DNA of 64,000 bases. Source: Mesorhizobium sp. M1D.F.Ca.ET.043.01.1.1. Lineage in GTDB: Bacteria; Pseudomonadota; Alphaproteobacteria; Rhizobiales; Rhizobiaceae. The notes beneath the pieces are model-generated. The model was not told the origin of the DNA. It did not search any database and saw only the letters and a list, made by a program, of their open reading frames with translations. A program made the translations under genes and the position numbers. This document shows positions 8,880-18,292 of this stretch, in pieces; positions within the stretch are counted from its first letter, which is position 1; every line of letters begins with the position of its first letter. Where the stretch lies: positions 1,798,001 to 1,862,000 of the forward strand of contig NZ_CP034444.1 of assembly GCF_003952385.1 (NCBI RefSeq), in the 5' to 3' direction.

Positions 8880-8948
8880 TTTAATTTGCGCTGCCAGACC
8901 GACAGTGCTACGCTTCCCGGGCAATCCAACAAAAAGGGGAACCCGAAA

Positions 8949-9701
8949 ATGAAGTCCGCACTCGCAAGCCTCACCGCCGCCGCGGCCGTCGCGGCAACGC
9001 TCGCATTCGGCCAGCCGGCCTTCGCCGACGACCTGATCGTGGCGACCGACACCGCCTTCGTTCCGTTCGAGTTCAAGGAAGGCGACAAATATGTCGGCTT
9101 CGACATCGACCTGTGGGCGGCAATCGCCAAGGATATCGGCGTGACCTACACGCTGCAGCCGATGGACTTCAACGGCATCATCCCGGCGCTGCAGACCAAG
9201 CAGGTCGATGTCGGACTGGCCGGCATAACCATCAAGGACGAGCGCAAGAAGGTCATCGATTTCTCAGACGGCTATTACGACAGCGGCTTCCTTTTGATGG
9301 TGCCGGTCGACAGCACGATCAAAGGTCCCGACGATCTCGTCGGCAAGACGCTTGCCGTGAAGACCGGCACGTCGGCGACCGACTATGCCAAGGAACATTT
9401 CAAGGGCACGGAGTTGCGCCTGTTCCCGAACAGCGACAACGCCTATCTCGAGGTCGCGACCGGACGCGCCGACGCCGCCATGCATGACACGCCGAACGTG
9501 CTCTACTACATCAAGACCAACGGCCAGGGGAAAGTGAAGACCGTCGGCCCGCAGATGATGGCGCAGCAATATGGCATCGCCTTCCCGGAGGGCAGCCCGC
9601 TCGTCGCCAAGGTCAATGCTTCCATTGCCAAACTGAAGACCAACGGCACTTACGCCGACATCTACAAGAAGTGGTTCGGCACCGAGCCGCCGAAGAGCTG
9701 A
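8949..9701 (+). CDS. Polar amino-acid ABC transporter, periplasmic binding protein
   Basis: A 250-residue secreted binding protein of the GlnH/HisJ (SBP family 3) type. A Sec signal peptide covers residues 1-26, ending in PAFA before DD. Family landmarks are [20 protein letters not shown], the [16 protein letters not shown] block and the ligand-binding [15 protein letters not shown]. It should deliver an amino-acid-like solute to the permease at 9785-10441. ATG at 8949 has an AAAAGGGGA ribosome site; the frame is open to 8886 but that part lacks a signal sequence. A stable hairpin after the gene may raise its share of the operon message. Confidence 0.93.
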   Translation: MKSALASLTAAAAVAATLAFGQPAFADDLIVATDTAFVPFEFKEGDKYVGFDIDLWAAIAKDIGVTYTLQPMDFNGIIPALQTKQVDVGLAGITIKDERKKVIDFSDGYYDSGFLLMVPVDSTIKGPDDLVGKTLAVKTGTSATDYAKEHFKGTELRLFPNSDNAYLEVATGRADAAMHDTPNVLYYIKTNGQGKVKTVGPQMMAQQYGIAFPEGSPLVAKVNASIAKLKTNGTYADIYKKWFGTEPPKS

Positions 9702-9741
9702 TCACCGGGGTTCTCCCTGGATCTTCCCCCGGATCTTGGGG

Positions 9742-9762
9742 CGCGCCGGCATGGCCGGCGCG
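9742..9762 (+). other. Intercistronic mRNA hairpin
   Basis: A perfect 9-bp stem CGCGCCGGC/GCCGGCGCG with a three-base loop and no T-tract. It lies between the binding-protein and permease genes, the usual place for hairpins that stabilise the binding-protein mRNA or attenuate read-through. Confidence 0.55.
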
Positions 9763-9784
9763 TCTCCCCTGAAGGATGGCTCTC

Positions 9785-10441
9785 ATGGATTTCGACTGGT
9801 CCGTCATCTGGCAGGCACTGCCCGAGCTGCTGAAGGGTGCCCGCCTCACCGTCTTGATCGCGCTCGCCGGGCTTGCCGGCGGCCTTGTCATCGGCTTCGC
9901 CGCCGGGCTGGCGCGCGCCTATGGCAACGTCGTGCTCAACGCCATCGCCATGCTCTATGTCGAGATCATTCGCGGCACCCCTATCATCGTGCAGGTGATG
10001 TTCATCTATTTCGCGCTGCCGATCCTGGCGGATGTCCGCATCAATCCGCTGGCGGCCGCGATCATGGCGATCATCATCAATGCCGGCGCCTATATCGCCG
10101 AGATCGTGCGCGGCGCCTTTCTTTCCGTCCATCGCGGCTTGCGCGAGGCCGGCCTGGCCCTCGGCCTGCCGTTCTGGAAGGTGCTTTTCTACATCATCGG
10201 CCCGCTCGCCTTCCGTCGCATGATCCCAGCGCTGGGCAACCAGTTCATCGTCAGCCTGAAGGATACTTCGCTGTTCATCGTCATCGGCGTCGGCGAGCTC
10301 ACCCGGCAAGGCCAGGAAATCATGGCGGCCAACTTCCGCGCCGTCGAGATCTGGTCGGCCGTGGCGATGTTCTACCTGATCATGACCGGCACGCTTACGC
10401 TCATCCTGCGGCTGACCGAAAAGAGGATGCGCATCCTGTGA
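9785..10441 (+). CDS. Amino-acid ABC transporter permease (HisMQ/GlnP type)
   Basis: A 218-residue inner-membrane permease with about five hydrophobic helices. It carries the family EAA-type loop around [15 protein letters not shown] and the segment [11 protein letters not shown] typical of polar amino-acid permeases. Only one permease is encoded, so it probably acts as a homodimer. ATG at 9785 was preferred because AAGGA lies about 8 bases before it; ATG 9776 is an alternative. Its stop overlaps the GTG start of the ATPase (10438-10441), which shows translational coupling. Confidence 0.92.
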   Translation: MDFDWSVIWQALPELLKGARLTVLIALAGLAGGLVIGFAAGLARAYGNVVLNAIAMLYVEIIRGTPIIVQVMFIYFALPILADVRINPLAAAIMAIIINAGAYIAEIVRGAFLSVHRGLREAGLALGLPFWKVLFYIIGPLAFRRMIPALGNQFIVSLKDTSLFIVIGVGELTRQGQEIMAANFRAVEIWSAVAMFYLIMTGTLTLILRLTEKRMRIL

Positions 10442-11166
10442 GCATCGTGGCGTTCAACAAGGTCACCAAGCGCTTCGGCCAGGTCACCATCCTCGATCAG
10501 GTCGATCTGTCGATCGAGCCCGGCGAGAAGGTGGTGCTGATCGGCCCCTCCGGCTCCGGCAAGTCGACGCTGCTTCGCTGCATCAACGCGCTGGAGGAGA
10601 TCAATGGCGGCGACCTCGTCGTTGACGGCATCAGCGTCAAATCCGGCGGCCGCAAGGTCCGCCTGATCCGCCAGGAAGCCGGCATGGTCTTCCAGCAGTT
10701 CAACCTGTTTCCGCAGATGACGGCGCTGGAAAACGTCGCCTTCGGTCCGCGCCGCGTGCGTGGCGAGACGCGACAGGAGGCACGCAAGCAGGCCCTGGAG
10801 ATGCTGGCCAAGGTCGGTCTTGCCGAACGGGCGCATCACTATCCGAGCGAGCTTTCGGGCGGCCAGCTGCAACGCGTCGCCATTGCGCGCGCGCTTGCCG
10901 TCAAGCCGAAGCTGATGCTGTTCGACGAGCCGACCTCGGCGCTCGATCCTGAACTAAGGCACGAGGTGCTGCGCGTGATGCAGGCGCTGGCCGAGGAAGG
11001 CATGACGATGATCGTCGTCACCCATGAGATGGCCTTTGCCCGCAAGGTCGGGACCAGGCTGATCTTCATGGAAGGCGGCAAGATCGCTGTTGACGGAGAA
11101 CCGCGGGAGCTGCTTGCAAACCCGCAAAATCCTCGCTTGAAAGAGTTTCTGCAGCATGTCGCATGA
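10438..11166 (+). CDS. Amino-acid ABC transporter ATP-binding protein (GlnQ type)
   Basis: A 242-residue ABC ATPase. Walker A is GPSGSGKST, the Q loop is in [10 protein letters not shown], the signature is [15 protein letters not shown], Walker B is [13 protein letters not shown], and the H switch is in VVTHEM. It powers the importer made with the genes at 8949 and 9785. The GTG start at 10438 overlaps the permease stop by four bases; the frame is open far upstream through the permease gene, but that part is a shadow. The next gene overlaps its end by 11 bases, so the C45 enzyme belongs to the same operon. Confidence 0.94.
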   Translation: MSIVAFNKVTKRFGQVTILDQVDLSIEPGEKVVLIGPSGSGKSTLLRCINALEEINGGDLVVDGISVKSGGRKVRLIRQEAGMVFQQFNLFPQMTALENVAFGPRRVRGETRQEARKQALEMLAKVGLAERAHHYPSELSGGQLQRVAIARALAVKPKLMLFDEPTSALDPELRHEVLRVMQALAEEGMTMIVVTHEMAFARKVGTRLIFMEGGKIAVDGEPRELLANPQNPRLKEFLQHVA

Positions 11167-12214
11167 CGCCGGCCGCCGGCTTTCCTTCATCGATGTCTCG
11201 GGGTCGCCCTACGACGTCGGGGCCGCTCTCGGGCGCTTCGGCAGAGCGGCGCTCAATGACCATTTCCAGACGTCCGCCGCATGGCGCGAGCTCAACGCTC
11301 GGCGCGCCGATCCGCGCATTGGCATGATGGCGACGATCGTGCGGGAGCGGTTCCCCCGATACTGGGCCGAACTGCAGGGCCTCGCCGCCGGGCTTGAATT
11401 GGCTTTCGACGACGTCTTCCTGTGGAACTGCCGCGGCGACATCTGGGCAATGGCGCCCGATGGCTGCACGACGGTGCAATTGCCCGGCTCGCCGCATGTC
11501 ATCGGTCACAATGAGGACGGCGACCCGGATTTCGCCGGCCATTGCGGGCTGGCGCATATCGCTTCCGAAGGCGGCAATCAATTCACCGCCTTCGTCTATC
11601 CCGGCTCGCTGCCCGGCCACACATTCGCTGCCACGTCGGCGAAGCTGGTGCAGACGGTCAACAACACCAGGCCGCTGGCTGGCGGCGCCGGGGCGCCGCG
11701 CATGGTGCTGGCGCGCGCCGTCCTCGACGCGCCGGACCTCGACGCGGCGCTGGCGCTGCTCAAATCGGTGCCGCGCGCCGGCGCCTTTCACCTGACCCTG
11801 GCGCAGGCCGGCGATGAGCGGCTGCTCAGCGTCGAGTTCACCGCGCAAGCGCTGTCGGTCGATCGCGTCGAGGCGGCGCGTGTCCATTCGAACCACCTGA
11901 TCCATGCCGACACCGGGCGCATGTCGCAGATCGTCACCGGTTCGTCCGGCGTACGCCAACGACGAGGCGAAGCGCTGCTGGACCAGACGCCTCAGTCCGA
12001 GCCGCAACGCCGCGCGCTCGGCATCTTGTGGGACGCGGCCGACCCGGAGCTGCCGATCTACCGCACGGACCCGGCCGACAGTGATGTCGAGAACACGCTT
12101 GCCAGCGTCGTCTTCCGCGTCGGGGCTGACAAGGTCGAGTGGGCTGTCTACGATGCTGCACACGAAGCAGCGCGCTTCGACATGCAGGATGGGCTGGTCC
12201 CTGTCGCGGGGTGA
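11156..12214 (+). CDS. C45 / isopenicillin-N acyltransferase-like Ntn hydrolase
   Basis: A 352-residue protein of the acyl-CoA:6-aminopenicillanate acyltransferase (peptidase C45) family. These self-cleaving N-terminal-nucleophile enzymes hydrolyse or transfer N-acyl groups on amino compounds. The predicted autocatalytic site is G103-C104 in DGCTTVQ, followed by the family block VIGHNEDGD and the later VNNTRPL. No signal peptide is seen, so it is cytoplasmic. It overlaps the ATPase gene by 11 bases. With the importer, aminotransferase and BKACE it suggests deacylation of an imported N-acyl amino acid. True beta-lactam activity is not implied. Confidence 0.88.
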   Translation: MSHDAGRRLSFIDVSGSPYDVGAALGRFGRAALNDHFQTSAAWRELNARRADPRIGMMATIVRERFPRYWAELQGLAAGLELAFDDVFLWNCRGDIWAMAPDGCTTVQLPGSPHVIGHNEDGDPDFAGHCGLAHIASEGGNQFTAFVYPGSLPGHTFAATSAKLVQTVNNTRPLAGGAGAPRMVLARAVLDAPDLDAALALLKSVPRAGAFHLTLAQAGDERLLSVEFTAQALSVDRVEAARVHSNHLIHADTGRMSQIVTGSSGVRQRRGEALLDQTPQSEPQRRALGILWDAADPELPIYRTDPADSDVENTLASVVFRVGADKVEWAVYDAAHEAARFDMQDGLVPVAG

Positions 12215-12223
12215 ACGGGAACG

Positions 12224-13141
12224 ATGCCAGAGGAAGCCGTTGCGGAGCCGCCGCGCACCATCGAGGAGCTGAGGACGTTGGCGCTCTCGGTCGGCCGCGA
12301 CCAAGCGGGCTTTTCCCTCGGCTCCAAGGCGCATGACGTTTTCGCCAAGCTGGTCGAGGCGCCCGAACAGTCCGCCGTCCGCACGATATCGGAACTCGCC
12401 GATCAGTTCGGCATCAATCCGTCGACGCTGACCAGGCTGGCGAAGCGTCTCGGCTTCGAAGGTTTCAGCGATTTCCAAGCCGTCTTCCGCAAGGCGATCG
12501 CCGACGACCAGCAATATTTCTACAGCCGCCAGGCCGGAAGGCTGATGACGACGCCGTCGCCAGGCGGCGCCGAGGTTGAGGTCTTCGAACGGCTGGCACG
12601 CGAAACGGCGACGAATGTCGACGGCTTCCTCGGCCAGTTGGACGCCGCGTCGCTGAAGGGCGCGACCGCGCTGCTGACCGGCGCACGCCGCGTGCGGGTG
12701 CACGGCGTCCGCCAGTTCCACTCGCTTGCGAGCTTCCTCACCTATTGCCTGGGCATGGTACGCTCGGACGTGGCGCTGCTCGATGCGCCTCGGCTCGGCG
12801 TCGCCGAGGCGCTATCGCAGCTCGAGCCGGGTGACGTCGTCATCACGGCCAGTTGCGCGCCCTATACGCGCAGCGTCGCCGAGGTTGGCCGCATCGCTGC
12901 GGCAAACGGCCAGAAGGTGATCGCGATCACCGACTCGCGATCCTCGCCACTTGTTCCCCCAGCCCAGCATGCGTTTTTCATCCCGCATGCTAGCAGCTTC
13001 TATTCGAACAGCATGGGCGCCTATGTCGTGTTTTGCGAAGCGCTGCTCAACCTCGTCGCCCGCGAGCTTGGCGACAAGGCGCTGAACTCACTGGCCGGAC
13101 GCGAGCGGCTGATTGCTGAGATGAACATCGAGATCGGCTGA
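12224..13141 (+). CDS. Second MurR/RpiR family transcriptional regulator
   Basis: A 305-residue HTH-SIS regulator. The HTH_6 part spans about residues 30-100, with INPSTLTRLAKRLGFEGFSD; the SIS domain spans about 140-290, with RRVRVHGVRQFHSLASFL and AITDSRSSPLVP. It starts nine bases after the C45 gene and probably ends the importer operon. Two RpiR regulators in one catabolic module, at opposite ends, suggest either two effectors or heteromeric control. The two proteins share the HTH core but are clearly diverged. Confidence 0.92.
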   Translation: MPEEAVAEPPRTIEELRTLALSVGRDQAGFSLGSKAHDVFAKLVEAPEQSAVRTISELADQFGINPSTLTRLAKRLGFEGFSDFQAVFRKAIADDQQYFYSRQAGRLMTTPSPGGAEVEVFERLARETATNVDGFLGQLDAASLKGATALLTGARRVRVHGVRQFHSLASFLTYCLGMVRSDVALLDAPRLGVAEALSQLEPGDVVITASCAPYTRSVAEVGRIAAANGQKVIAITDSRSSPLVPPAQHAFFIPHASSFYSNSMGAYVVFCEALLNLVARELGDKALNSLAGRERLIAEMNIEIG

Positions 13142-13591
13142 CAGCGCGGCGTTGGTCAGATGCGGCGCATATCGCAATGCGGGTCAGCCCGCTCGTCGCT
13201 CCCCTGCACTCATTGGCAGATATGAGGGCGGCTTGTAGCGGTGCGCAAACTGAGATTGAAAGGCAAGAGATGGGCGCAAAACTGCCGGTGCCGCAGCCGA
13301 CGATGGGCGGCCCTAGGTCCAAAAGCTTCGTCACCCGTGCAACTTCCTGGCCTCGCGTTCCAAAGTCTTGCGGTCATTGCCGTGCTCGCCGATTAGTTCC
13401 CGAACTTGCTGGGGCGTAATCCTGTGGCCGATATGGGGGCGACCCTCCTCGCGAACAGGATCACTTCTACGAATGCAGGAATGCGGCCAGCCGGTCGACC
13501 GGCGCGATCTCCGGCAAGTCATTTGGCATGAACGGCCAGACCATGAGCCGCTTGAGCTGGACAGTTAATCGCGGATTCTTTCAGGGGCCGG
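13142..13591. other. Intergenic stretch with one small gene fragment
   Basis: There is no intact gene. On the minus strand 13331-13435 reads RITPQQVRELIGEHGNDRKT and ends at a proper stop; it looks like the C-terminal end of a small rhizobial protein whose start is lost. The remaining bases show no recognised feature. Confidence 0.35.
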
Positions 13592-13616
13592 GGAACAAAT
13601 TTCGCTCGTCAAAGTT
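13592..13616 (+). promoter_or_regulatory. EcfG-like promoter, imperfect -10
   Basis: GGAAC at 13592-13596, 16 bases, then AGTT at 13613-13616 instead of CGTT. It lies about 30 bases before the small frame at 13646. Confidence 0.4.
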
Positions 13617-13645
13617 AGGGAGCGCTGCTTACGGGGACCCACGCG

Positions 13646-13927
13646 ATGCTCCTTGCCCTAGACGATGCGATCTCGACGGCTGTTTTGGCCGGCAGAGGCG
13701 CAGATGCGGAAATCTTCGGAGTGATCGATCTCACCAGCAAGATTGAAACCCGGATTGGCGCAATCAGCTTAGGGCGCGCAATCCAGTTCGTCGCCAATGC
13801 GTCGGTGCTTGGATACGACGTTCGCGGTGCAATGGTCCTCTATGGGGAACCAGGAACCCCGAGCTTGAGGACATGGGACTGCGAACACCTTTGGGCGCAA
13901 TATGGAGGCGCACTTCTCCAACCATAA
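13646..13927 (+). CDS. Small hypothetical protein
   Basis: A 93-residue frame beginning MLLALDDAISTAVLAGRGAD, moderately hydrophobic in the first half. No domain is recognised and the ribosome site is weak. The only support is its protein-like composition and the EcfG-like box just upstream, so it may not be a real gene. Confidence 0.4.
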   Translation: MLLALDDAISTAVLAGRGADAEIFGVIDLTSKIETRIGAISLGRAIQFVANASVLGYDVRGAMVLYGEPGTPSLRTWDCEHLWAQYGGALLQP

Positions 13928-14057
13928 TGCAAGACGCCCGGGCGAACTGGCCATAGCTCTCCAAGTGCATTTGCAGTGCAGCGCAATATAGCGCCGCTTG
14001 AGCGCCTGCTGGACTTCAATCCTATTTAAGGGCATCCTCCCGGGTGGGGGAAAGGGC

Positions 14058-14888
14058 TTGGATAGGTTTCGTCACAGCATCCGTTCTAACCAGTGGCGCG
14101 AGCGCACCGGCGCCAACCGCTCGCGCACCCGACGATGGGCAGGCGTGCCGCGACGGCTGATCTTCGTGACTGTCGCCGCAGCCGGCGCGCTGGTCGGACA
14201 AACGGCGATGAAGCACAGCGACGACCCGCTGGATATCAGCATCTCGAATTTGCTCGGCCCAAAACCGCGGCCGATCGTCGGCGTCGCATCCGTCATCGAC
14301 GGAGACACGATCGAGATCCATGGGCAGCGCATCCGTTTCAACGCCATCGACGCGCCGGAGAGCCGGCAATATTGCGACGACGCCAAAGGCTTCGAATATC
14401 CCTGCGGCCGCCAATCGACCGAAGCGCTGGACGCTTTCCTGGCTTCCTCGAGACCGGTGCAATGCACGTTCGTGACCTGGGATCGCTATCACCGCTTCGT
14501 CGGCGATTGCCGGCGCGCCGACGGTGCAAGCGCGGCAGCATGGATGGTCGAGCACGGCCAAGCGGTCGATTGGCCGCGCTACAGCCACGGCGCCTATGCG
14601 CCGCAGCAGGCCAAGGCGGAAGCGGCCAAGGTCGGTCTGTGGGTCGGCAACTTTCAAGCGCCCTGGGAATGGCGAGCGTCGCACGCCGAGGGCGCGGCGC
14701 CGCGGAGCCAGCCGCTCGGCATCGTCAGCCGCCGGTTGGTCGCGCAAAGCGGCTACTCATGCGTGCTGCCGCGGTACTGCTCGCAAATCAGCTCGTGCGA
14801 CGAAGCCCAGTGGTATCTGCACAACTGCTCCTGGGGCCGGAAGCTGGATCGGGATGGCGACGGCGTAGCGTGCGAAACGCTTTGCTAG
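14058..14888 (+). CDS. Membrane-anchored thermonuclease with excalibur domain
   Basis: About 276 residues: an arginine-rich cytoplasmic N-terminus, one membrane helix (LIFVTVAAAGALVGQTAM), then a staphylococcal-nuclease (SNase/TNase) domain outside the cytoplasm. Nuclease landmarks are VIDGDTIEIHGQRIRFNAID with APESR, the catalytic-site DRYHRF (usually DRYGR), and YAPQQAKAEAAKVGLW. The C-terminus is an excalibur calcium-binding motif, DRDGDGVACE, flanked by several cysteines that could form disulfides. Expected role is calcium-dependent cleavage of DNA or RNA at the cell envelope. TTG at 14058 follows a GGGGGAAAGGG ribosome site; the frame is open to an ATG at 13998, so the start is uncertain. 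Confidence 0.85.
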   Translation: MDRFRHSIRSNQWRERTGANRSRTRRWAGVPRRLIFVTVAAAGALVGQTAMKHSDDPLDISISNLLGPKPRPIVGVASVIDGDTIEIHGQRIRFNAIDAPESRQYCDDAKGFEYPCGRQSTEALDAFLASSRPVQCTFVTWDRYHRFVGDCRRADGASAAAWMVEHGQAVDWPRYSHGAYAPQQAKAEAAKVGLWVGNFQAPWEWRASHAEGAAPRSQPLGIVSRRLVAQSGYSCVLPRYCSQISSCDEAQWYLHNCSWGRKLDRDGDGVACETLC

Positions 14889-15124
14889 CATCTTGGAAAA
14901 GGCAACTGCTTCGTGACCGCAAAGCGAGAGCGGGAGGAACGTCTACCACACTGAACGATGCCAACGAGAAACTAAGACCTAACGTAACCCTCGGGATTGA
15001 TCGTCGAGGGGCGGCGGTGCTCCCACCCAATGATCCGTGGATCGAACTGATCTTGCTAGGGTCACTATCTGGGCAATTCTAATGCCTCTGCCCGGCTTCA
15101 GCCATTCGAGCTGCCTCGTCAGCA

Positions 15125-15835
15125 CCGCCGGCGGGCGTCGAACGGCTTTTCGGCTACAGCTCTGAGGAAGCTCTCGACAATCACATCACGATGCTGTTCC
15201 CGCCGGAACACGTTGATGAAGAGCCAATGATCATCGAGCGCATCCGCCGAGGTGAACGGGTCGAGAGTTTTGAAACCGTCCGCCGCCGCAAGGACGGCAC
15301 AGACATTCCGGTCTCGCTCACCATATCGCCCGTGCGGGATAGCATCGGTCGCATCGTCGGAGCCTCCAAGATCGCGCGCGACATCACAGCCGCGAAGGAG
15401 AGCGAGCAGCGTATCCGCATGCTGATGCGCGAAGTCAATCACCGAGTGAAGAACGAGTACGCCGTGATACTGTCAATGATCAGGGAAACCAACAACCGCT
15501 CGGAGAGCCCTGACATTTTCGAGAAGCGGGTCCGCGAACGCATCATGGCGCTCTCGCGTTCTCACGATCTCCTGGTTTCGGCCACCGTGGCCGACCTTAT
15601 CCTGGACCAAGCCAAACTATTCGGGCGGGAGGACGCAATCGCCCTGCATGGCCCACCCCTCGTGCTGACCCCTAACGCGGTTCAGTATCTTGGGATCGCT
15701 TTCCATGAACTCTGTACCAATTCCGCCAAATACGGAGTGCTGTCGGGCCACAGGGGCTCGATTTCGCGGTCCAATATGACCAAGCGCCAAGCTCGCGGAG
15801 CACCACCGGTCGCGGAGATCATGCAGGTCAGCGGT
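15125..15835 (+). pseudogene. Truncated PAS-HWE histidine kinase
   Basis: The frame begins inside a PAS domain (GVERLFGYSSEEALDNHITM from about 15131) without a start codon, and continues through VGASKIARDI, the phosphoacceptor box EVNHRVKN and the N box HELCTNSAKYGVLSGHRG. After about 15770 it loses similarity and the ATP lid is missing. The N-terminal sensor and C-terminal catalytic part are therefore both gone. It resembles the intact kinase at 1246-2763 in PAS and H box but is a different, diverged copy. An in-frame ATG at 15191 gives an open frame to 16009, but its tail is antisense to the neighbouring reductase. Confidence 0.75.
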
Positions 15836-16929
15836 CACTTCGGATGCGGGTTCTTGAGTGACGATCCGATCGGTCTTAGTCGGCCGGCCCTACGCTCGCT
15901 CACGGCTTCGGCCAACGCTCGCGCGGCGTTGCGCACCTCTTCCTGCACGTCCTCGTTGGCATCCAGCTCATCATGGTTGGTCGCGTACGGCTTCCAATAT
16001 CCGATGTAGCGATCGAGTTCAGCATGCGCGCCCGCCGGCGTCAGCTTCATGAAGCGAAGCCAGTCGGCGAGCGACCGGCGCACATTCTCCGCGCCTTCGA
16101 CATCGCCGTGGACGACCACCGAGAAGAGCCGGCCAGCGAGATGGCGAGGATAGTCCCATCCGTTGAGCTCGACTTGCTTGGCCAGGGCCGCATCCTTGCC
16201 GTGGGTAAGCGACGGGTCGGGGTTGCCCCCGTCGGCGCAAACGAGCCGGTCCATCATCAACTTCACCGGCGATGAGACCTGATACCAATTGACTGGCGTG
16301 ATGATCATCACGCCGTGAGCTGCGACCCAGAGCGGATAGATTTCGCTCATCCAGTCCTGCACCTGGCCCAGTGAGTAATTGGGATAGCAGGAGCACGGCC
16401 AATGGCAGAGCGGGGCAGCCGTCGAGAAACACGCCTTGCACGGATGTATGTTGCGTCCGTATTCCGATGCTAGACGAGCTAGATCGAGGATTTTGGTACC
16501 AAGTTCCGTCTCGCCCGCGATTGTCGCTTGCGCGATCTCGGCCAAGCGATAGCTCTTCGACATCTCGCCAGGACAGGTGTGCTCGCTGCGCGACGATCCG
16601 TTTATTATGAGGATGGTCGGCAGCAGCGTCTCGTCCTCGTAGCTTTTCTGGGCCTCCAGCACCGCGTCGCGCGCGGCCAGCCAATCGACAGAAAGATCGT
16701 AGTCGGAATCCGCGAATTCCGATCCGGCCTTGCGTGTGATCGGGCTCTTGCGGGAATCCAAATAAGCTTGCCATGCAACCTCTGCTATTTCGTTGATTGC
16801 GGCGTCATACGGTCGAAAGGCCGGATCGAAGAACCGCTCCCGATATCGCTTCTTGAATTCGGCCTCGTCCAACCTCGGGCTTGGCATGCCCTTGCGCGGC
16901 GCGGGCGCGTTTGTCGGCTCTCTATCCAT
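15835..16929 (-). CDS. Flavodoxin-like NAD(P)H-dependent oxidoreductase
   Basis: A 364-residue protein with an N-terminal extension of about 105 residues before a flavodoxin-fold FMN reductase domain (ILIINGSSRSEHTCPGEMSK is the FMN-phosphate loop region). A cluster of five cysteines within CKACFSTAAPLCHWPCSC could bind a metal or form disulfides, and PVNWYQVSSPVKLMMDR is the usual flavin-loop segment. It probably reduces quinones or other electrophiles. ATG at 16929 has GAGGGAAG upstream. Its 3' end abuts the dead HWE kinase. Substrate and regulation are not evident. Confidence 0.85.
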   Translation of the reverse strand: MDREPTNAPAPRKGMPSPRLDEAEFKKRYRERFFDPAFRPYDAAINEIAEVAWQAYLDSRKSPITRKAGSEFADSDYDLSVDWLAARDAVLEAQKSYEDETLLPTILIINGSSRSEHTCPGEMSKSYRLAEIAQATIAGETELGTKILDLARLASEYGRNIHPCKACFSTAAPLCHWPCSCYPNYSLGQVQDWMSEIYPLWVAAHGVMIITPVNWYQVSSPVKLMMDRLVCADGGNPDPSLTHGKDAALAKQVELNGWDYPRHLAGRLFSVVVHGDVEGAENVRRSLADWLRFMKLTPAGAHAELDRYIGYWKPYATNHDELDANEDVQEEVRNAARALAEAVSERRAGRLRPIGSSLKNPHPK

Positions 16930-17247
16930 CGGACTTCCCTCTCGGCACGCTAATGAGTGTCACCAACGCGTGAAACGTTCGGACGTTGCGAGCCACGCGA
17001 GGTCATCAAACCTGGGCAGGTGTTTTCCATCAGTTATGCTGGCAAACCACGATTGTTTTTGTCCGCGACCATGCCGCAGGCGCGACACGCCCGGTATTAG
17101 GCGATCCCGTCGGAAGGGGTCCAGATCAGCGTGGAGCGGAGTGGGGGCTGCCAGCACTTCCGGCGCGTCCGTTCGCCATAACCAACGACGATCTCTTCCT
17201 TCATGGGACCGGTTCGGCGGACCTGCCCTGCAGAATGCGGAAGCATC
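16930..17247. other. Intergenic stretch without recognised content
   Basis: Open frames on both strands here are short and unlike proteins. I see no promoter consensus, repeat or terminator that I can support. Confidence 0.4.
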
Positions 17248-18144
17248 TCACGCGCGTGAGGTGAGCCAGACCCCCACCAGCGTTACCCCCATGCCGATGA
17301 ACATCGCCGAGGTAAGCGGTTCCGAGAACAGCATCCAGGCCCAAAGCATAGTGATAGGCGGGCTGAGGTAGATGGCGGTGCTCACCTGAGCAACCGGGTA
17401 GATCCGCAGCATCGAATAATAAACAGCATAGGCGAGAAATGTGGCGATCAGCACGAGCCAGGCCATGCCAATCGCGAACTCGCGCGTCAGGGGCGGATCT
17501 AGGGTTCCCTGGAACAGTCCGCAGATGCCGAAGAGGACGGCGCCGGTGAACGAGTGAATGCACAGACTCTGATGGACGGGCATGTCCAGAGATCGCTCGC
17601 CTCTGCGGAGGACGGAAGCGACGGCGAACGCCAGCATGGAGCCGATGGTGAGTGCGTAGGCCCATAGTGGCGCGGCCCCGAAGCTGAGACTGTCGAAGGA
17701 GACGATCAGCACTCCTGTCACAGCGATGGCTGTGCCTATCCACTGTCTTACTCCAAGCCGTTCGCCCAGAAGCGGTTGCGAAAGCGCTGCGACCGCCAAC
17801 GGCACAAGATCGGAGATTAGCGCGACCAGTCCTGTCGGCACCCGCTGCTCAATCGCAAGCGCGAAGCCGCCGAGATAGATGAAGACGGCCATCACGCCGA
17901 ATGCCATCTGCGGCAGCACCGCTTTAAGGCGCATGCGCGGGCCAAAGGCTAGCGCGAACGGAAGGAGGATGATCCCCGACAAGGCTGTTCGCCAGAACAA
18001 CAGGACAACCACGCTGGCTTCTTGGCTTGCGTAGCGAATGCCAACGAACCCGGAACTCCAGCCGATGATCAGCAATGTCGCGAGCAGCGGCAGAAGCAGA
18101 CGGGAACGCGTCGTCGGGGCGGCACCGATAGAAAGGAGGGTCAT
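17248..18144 (-). CDS. EamA/DMT family membrane transporter
   Basis: A 298-residue inner-membrane protein of the drug/metabolite transporter superfamily, with about ten hydrophobic helices in two EamA repeats (roughly residues 18-150 and 165-295). The first repeat starts IIGWSSGFVGIRYASQ and the second contains YYSMLRIYPVAQVSTAIYLS, both typical. Members usually export amino acids or other metabolites. It is divergent from the LysR gene at 18293, the classic arrangement for a regulated exporter. The cargo cannot be told from sequence. Confidence 0.9.
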   Translation of the reverse strand: MTLLSIGAAPTTRSRLLLPLLATLLIIGWSSGFVGIRYASQEASVVVLLFWRTALSGIILLPFALAFGPRMRLKAVLPQMAFGVMAVFIYLGGFALAIEQRVPTGLVALISDLVPLAVAALSQPLLGERLGVRQWIGTAIAVTGVLIVSFDSLSFGAAPLWAYALTIGSMLAFAVASVLRRGERSLDMPVHQSLCIHSFTGAVLFGICGLFQGTLDPPLTREFAIGMAWLVLIATFLAYAVYYSMLRIYPVAQVSTAIYLSPPITMLWAWMLFSEPLTSAMFIGMGVTLVGVWLTSRA

Positions 18145-18292
18145 GGTAGTCCCGAAAGGATTTCGGTCGACGGATAGCTACTTGGCGAGTGAAGCACACA
18201 TGACAAATTTCGATCAGGACATGACTAACCGTGCACTTCCGTGATGACCGATTGCCTGCGCGCGTCGCATAAGGCATAGATCGGCTGACAAA

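Noticed and set aside
7160..9130. 656-codon minus-strand open frame
   Set aside because: It runs through RpiR in another frame and antisense to BKACE and the binding protein; its composition is that of a shadow.
9736..10437. Apparent N-terminal extension of the ABC ATPase
   Set aside because: The open frame covers the permease gene in another frame. The ATPase starts at GTG 10438, overlapping the permease stop.
11156..12214. Beta-lactam biosynthesis by the C45 protein
   Set aside because: Bacterial members of this family mostly act on N-acyl amino compounds, and no other beta-lactam gene is nearby.
11066..12721. 551-codon minus-strand open frame
   Set aside because: Antisense to the C45 enzyme and second RpiR genes, both of which have clear motifs.
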